Source: Entomomonas sp964395065 (GTDB lineage Bacteria; Pseudomonadota; Gammaproteobacteria; Pseudomonadales; Pseudomonadaceae). From it: DNA of 26,369 nucleotides. The stretch is from NCBI GenBank assembly GCA_964395065.1, contig CAYNAM010000024.1, positions 1 through 26,369 on the forward strand, written 5' to 3'. Of the stretch, positions 23,961 through 26,369 are shown in pieces (positions within the stretch are counted from its first letter, which is position 1; each line of letters begins with the position of its first letter). A program made the position numbers and the translations under genes. Under the pieces are notes generated by a model, which worked only from the letters and a program-made list of their open reading frames with translations, did not search any database and was not told the DNA's origin.

Positions 23961-24821
23961 ATGGCACTTATTTGTCATCAACAAATAGGCCGGCTACAGT
24001 GTGGTAGCCGGTTTCTTGATCTAACACGTCCCCAAGTAATGGGAATTCTTAATATAACACCAGATTCTTTTTCTGATGGTGGTTTGCACAATAGCTTATC
24101 TGATGCCCTTCGTCATGCTGAAGCGATGATTAAGGCAGGTGCAAGTATTATCGATATTGGTGGAGAGTCTACACGCCCTAATGCAATTAATGTCTCTGTT
24201 CAAGAAGAGTTGGATCGTGTCATTCCTGTTGTAGAAGCCATTAGCAAGCGATTTGATATTGTTGTTTCTGTTGATACGTCTACACCTGATGTAATGCTAG
24301 AAGCAGCGGGCGTTGGTGCTGGTTTTCTTAATGATGTGCGTTCTTTTCAGCGTGAGGGAGCTCTTGGCGCAGCGAAGCAAACAGGGTTGCCTATTTGTAT
24401 TATGCATATGCGAGGTGAACCTCATACAATGCAAGGGCAGACACATTATGATGATTTGGTTCGTGAAGTAAAAGAATTTTTGCAAATACGAAGTTTGGCT
24501 TGCCAAGAGGCAGGTATAAGCAAAGAACAAATAATAATTGATCCAGGATTTGGTTTTGCTAAAAATTTAGAGCAGAACTTATTACTTTTTCATCATCTGG
24601 GGCAGCTCCAATCATTAGGATATCCACTGTTGGTGGGGGTCTCTAGGAAGTCGATGATTGGAGGTGTGTTAGGTAAAGATGTCACTGATCGTTTGTATGG
24701 TAGTTTAGGGTTAGCTGCATTAGCAATTACAAAAGGTGCTTGTATTTTAAGGGTGCACGATGTGGCCGCAACAGTTGATATAGTGAAAATTATTAGTGCA
24801 GTAGAGTGTGAGCGTGACTAG
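23961..24821 (+). CDS. folP: Dihydropteroate synthase
   Basis: Joins p-aminobenzoate to dihydropterin pyrophosphate in folate synthesis; the target of sulfonamides. The TIM-barrel signatures are intact: MGILNITPDSFSDGG (27-41, Asn31), DIGGESTRPNA (65-75), SVDTSTP (103-109), LNDVRSF (123-129), DPGFGFAKN (194-202), GVSRKSMIG (226-234, Lys230) and RVHDVA (264-269). It has 286 residues. Loop 2 keeps the Thr-Arg-Pro order of sensitive enzymes. The ATG is three bases after ftsH with only weak ribosome-binding sequence, so translational coupling is likely, and its end overlaps the glmM start. This is the standard ftsH-folP-glmM order of gammaproteobacteria. Confidence 0.97.
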   Translation: MALICHQQIGRLQCGSRFLDLTRPQVMGILNITPDSFSDGGLHNSLSDALRHAEAMIKAGASIIDIGGESTRPNAINVSVQEELDRVIPVVEAISKRFDIVVSVDTSTPDVMLEAAGVGAGFLNDVRSFQREGALGAAKQTGLPICIMHMRGEPHTMQGQTHYDDLVREVKEFLQIRSLACQEAGISKEQIIIDPGFGFAKNLEQNLLLFHHLGQLQSLGYPLLVGVSRKSMIGGVLGKDVTDRLYGSLGLAALAITKGACILRVHDVAATVDIVKIISAVECERD

Positions 24822-26157
24822 AAAACATTTTGGTACAGATGGTATTCGTGGGCGTGTAGGACAATATCCTATTACTCCAGATTTTATGCTAAGGTTAGGT
24901 TGGGCAACAGGCGTTGCTTTTCGTAGAAAAGGGGCTTGCCGTATTTTGGTGGGTAAAGATACGCGTATTTCCGGTTATATGTTTGAATCAGCATTAGAGT
25001 CTGGTCTTGCTTCTGCTGGGGTGAATGTTCAACTATTAGGCCCTATGCCAACACCTGCAGTTGCTTATTTAACCCGAACTTTTCATGCCGATGCAGGTAT
25101 TGTTATCAGTGCCTCCCACAATGGGCATAATGATAATGGTATTAAGTTCTTTTCAAGCAAGGGAACAAAATTACCCGATGAAACAGAGTTGATGATTGAA
25201 GAGCTCATGGGGCGCCCTATGGAAGTTGTAGAGTCTCAATTATTAGGTAAGGCCTCCCGAATTAATGATGCCGCTGGACGTTATACTGAGTTTTGTAAAA
25301 GTACAGTCCCCAATCATACTAGTTTTGAAGGCATGAAAATTGTTGTGGACTGTGCTAATGGCGCAACCTATAAAGTGGCGCCTAATGTCTTTAAAGAATT
25401 AGGGGCAGAAGTTGTTTCGCTCTTCGTTCATCCTAATGGGCTTAATATAAATGATCAGTGTGGTTCAACACATCCAGCTCCATTAGTTGAAGCTGTTAAA
25501 GCGCATCAAGCGGATTTAGGTATTGGTTTTGATGGAGATGGTGATCGAGTTGTCATGGTTGATCATGCCGGTGGTGTGGTTGAGGGCGATGAGTTACTTT
25601 TTTTAATTGCGCGTGATCTTAAGGAGCAGGGAAAGTTAGAGGGTGGTGTTGTTGGAACGCAAATGAGTAATTTAGGTCTCGAGTTGGCTTTTCAGCAGCT
25701 GGGTATTCCGTTTGCGAGAGCTAATGTGGGCGATCGTTATGTTATGTCATCTTTACTTGAGCATGGTTGGCAATTAGGTGGCGAGAATTCAGGGCATATT
25801 GTTTGTAAATACCATACCACTACAGGTGATGGTATTGTGGCTGCATTACAAGTGATTATGGCGCTTAAACATCGCGGACAAACATTAGCAGAGGCTCGTC
25901 AGATGTTGCGTAAATGCCCTCAAAAGTTAGTTAATATAAAACTGCCTACAATGATTTCTGAGGATGATTTGAAGTCTCCAGATATTGAGCAGTTGTCAAA
26001 TCAAATTATTCAATCAATGGATGGTAAAGGGCGTGTTTTATTAAGGAAGTCTGGCACAGAGCCTGTTATTCGTGTCATGGTTGAGGGGCAGGATGCTTTA
26101 TTAGTAGAAAACGCAGCCAATGCGTTAGCTGACTTAATTCAAAGTAAGTTTTCTTAA
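24814..26157 (+). CDS. glmM: Phosphoglucosamine mutase
   Basis: Converts glucosamine-6-phosphate to glucosamine-1-phosphate for UDP-GlcNAc, feeding peptidoglycan and LPS. The phosphoserine is Ser101 in ISASHN, the magnesium loop is DGDGD with Asp240, Asp242 and Asp244, and the phosphate-binding end is SGTEPVIRVM. The next residues after SHN are GHNDNG, where most relatives have a proline (SHNP). Two GTG codons are possible starts, 24808 and 24814. The second gives MTRKHFGTDGIRG, the same length as the Pseudomonas start, with TAGAG seven bases upstream, so I prefer it; the first would add two residues. The gene overlaps folP by 8 bases and is probably translated by coupling. Confidence 0.95.
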   Translation: MTRKHFGTDGIRGRVGQYPITPDFMLRLGWATGVAFRRKGACRILVGKDTRISGYMFESALESGLASAGVNVQLLGPMPTPAVAYLTRTFHADAGIVISASHNGHNDNGIKFFSSKGTKLPDETELMIEELMGRPMEVVESQLLGKASRINDAAGRYTEFCKSTVPNHTSFEGMKIVVDCANGATYKVAPNVFKELGAEVVSLFVHPNGLNINDQCGSTHPAPLVEAVKAHQADLGIGFDGDGDRVVMVDHAGGVVEGDELLFLIARDLKEQGKLEGGVVGTQMSNLGLELAFQQLGIPFARANVGDRYVMSSLLEHGWQLGGENSGHIVCKYHTTTGDGIVAALQVIMALKHRGQTLAEARQMLRKCPQKLVNIKLPTMISEDDLKSPDIEQLSNQIIQSMDGKGRVLLRKSGTEPVIRVMVEGQDALLVENAANALADLIQSKFS

Positions 26158-26182
26158 TGGTTTATAACAAGTGAGGTATATT

Positions 26183-26369
26183 ATGCAACATTTTGATTTA
26201 AAAGGATTGACCTGTGGGCATTGTGTACGTGCGGTAACTGAAGCGATTAAACAGTTAGATGAGAATGCTGACGTGGATATAAATTTGGCAGCAGGGAAAA
26301 TGACGGTTGTGAGTGAGTTGCCTGCAACAGAAATTGTAAAAGCAGTTTTTGCAGAAGGATATGAGGCTT
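26183..26369 (+). CDS. Heavy-metal-associated (HMA/CopZ-like) protein, 3' end outside window
   Basis: The first 62 codons of a small HMA-domain protein. The start is ATG with GAGG seven bases upstream. It begins MQHFDLKGLTCGHCV, with the metal-binding GLTCGHC motif (Cys11 and Cys14). The beta-alpha-beta-beta-alpha-beta pattern can be followed to the EIVKAVFAEGYEA end, so only a few codons are probably missing. Proteins of this kind are cytoplasmic copper chaperones, or the first domain of a longer metal protein; the downstream sequence is needed to choose. It lies 25 bases after glmM. In Pseudomonas tpiA and secG usually follow glmM, so the local order differs. Confidence 0.85.
   Translation, partial: MQHFDLKGLTCGHCVRAVTEAIKQLDENADVDINLAAGKMTVVSELPATEIVKAVFAEGYEA

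Noticed and set aside
1..26369. tRNA or rRNA genes, CRISPR arrays, insertion sequences, prophage or defence genes
   Set aside because: Reading the gaps on both strands showed no cloverleaf-like sequence, no regularly spaced repeats, no transposase or integrase motifs and no terminal repeats. A tRNAscan or covariance search would be the decisive check.

Overview
This 26.4 kb window is chromosomal DNA from a low-GC, AT-rich gammaproteobacterium. Several proteins look like shortened or slightly diverged versions of Pseudomonas ones: CysH is an APS reductase whose five cysteines sit exactly 22 positions before those of the P. aeruginosa enzyme, and FtsH and RlmE also read like P. aeruginosa. The gene orders serS-cysG and yhbY/rlmE-ftsH-folP-glmM are the Pseudomonas arrangement. 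My inference is a Pseudomonadaceae relative with reduced GC, such as the insect-gut genus Entomomonas; this cannot be proved from the window alone.

Layout. Positions 1-5266 hold the end of a PAP2 phosphatase gene, a type I ABC exporter and mutM on the minus strand, then cysH and the M18 aminopeptidase apeB on the plus strand. From 5263 to 9032 the minus strand carries an HExxH protein, a Sel1-repeat protein, cysG (siroheme synthase) and serS. hemG (9259-9798) diverges from serS and converges, across a 12-bp hairpin, on a protein of the ketol-acid reductoisomerase family. A 620-base AT-rich spacer leads to an HU gene, followed by a convergent yejK/SLC13 transporter pair. From 15176 onward the plus strand carries dsbC, a small membrane protein, topA and a short fimV. 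The housekeeping block yhbY (minus), rlmE, ftsH, folP, glmM follows, and the window ends inside a heavy-metal-associated (CopZ-like) gene.

How the genes relate. cysH and cysG both serve assimilatory sulfate reduction: APS reductase makes sulfite, and siroheme is the cofactor of sulfite reductase. hemG and cysG are both in tetrapyrrole synthesis. ftsH-folP-glmM is a tight cluster with a 3-base gap and an overlap. HU, YejK and TopA all act on nucleoid structure but are not in one operon.

Most of the window is ordinary core genome with no mobile element, CRISPR array or defence island visible. The strongest oddity is the IlvC-family protein at 9850-10863. It keeps the Rossmann fold and one metal-ligand pair but has lost the catalytic Glu/Glu/Ser set of the C-terminal domain and the Lys of the KGPG motif, so it probably does not catalyse the standard reaction. 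Lesser oddities are an HU with Leu in place of the DNA-intercalating Pro63, a FimV that ends before the usual membrane segment and TPR domain, paired inverted repeats between serS and hemG, and two small poorly characterised minus-strand genes.
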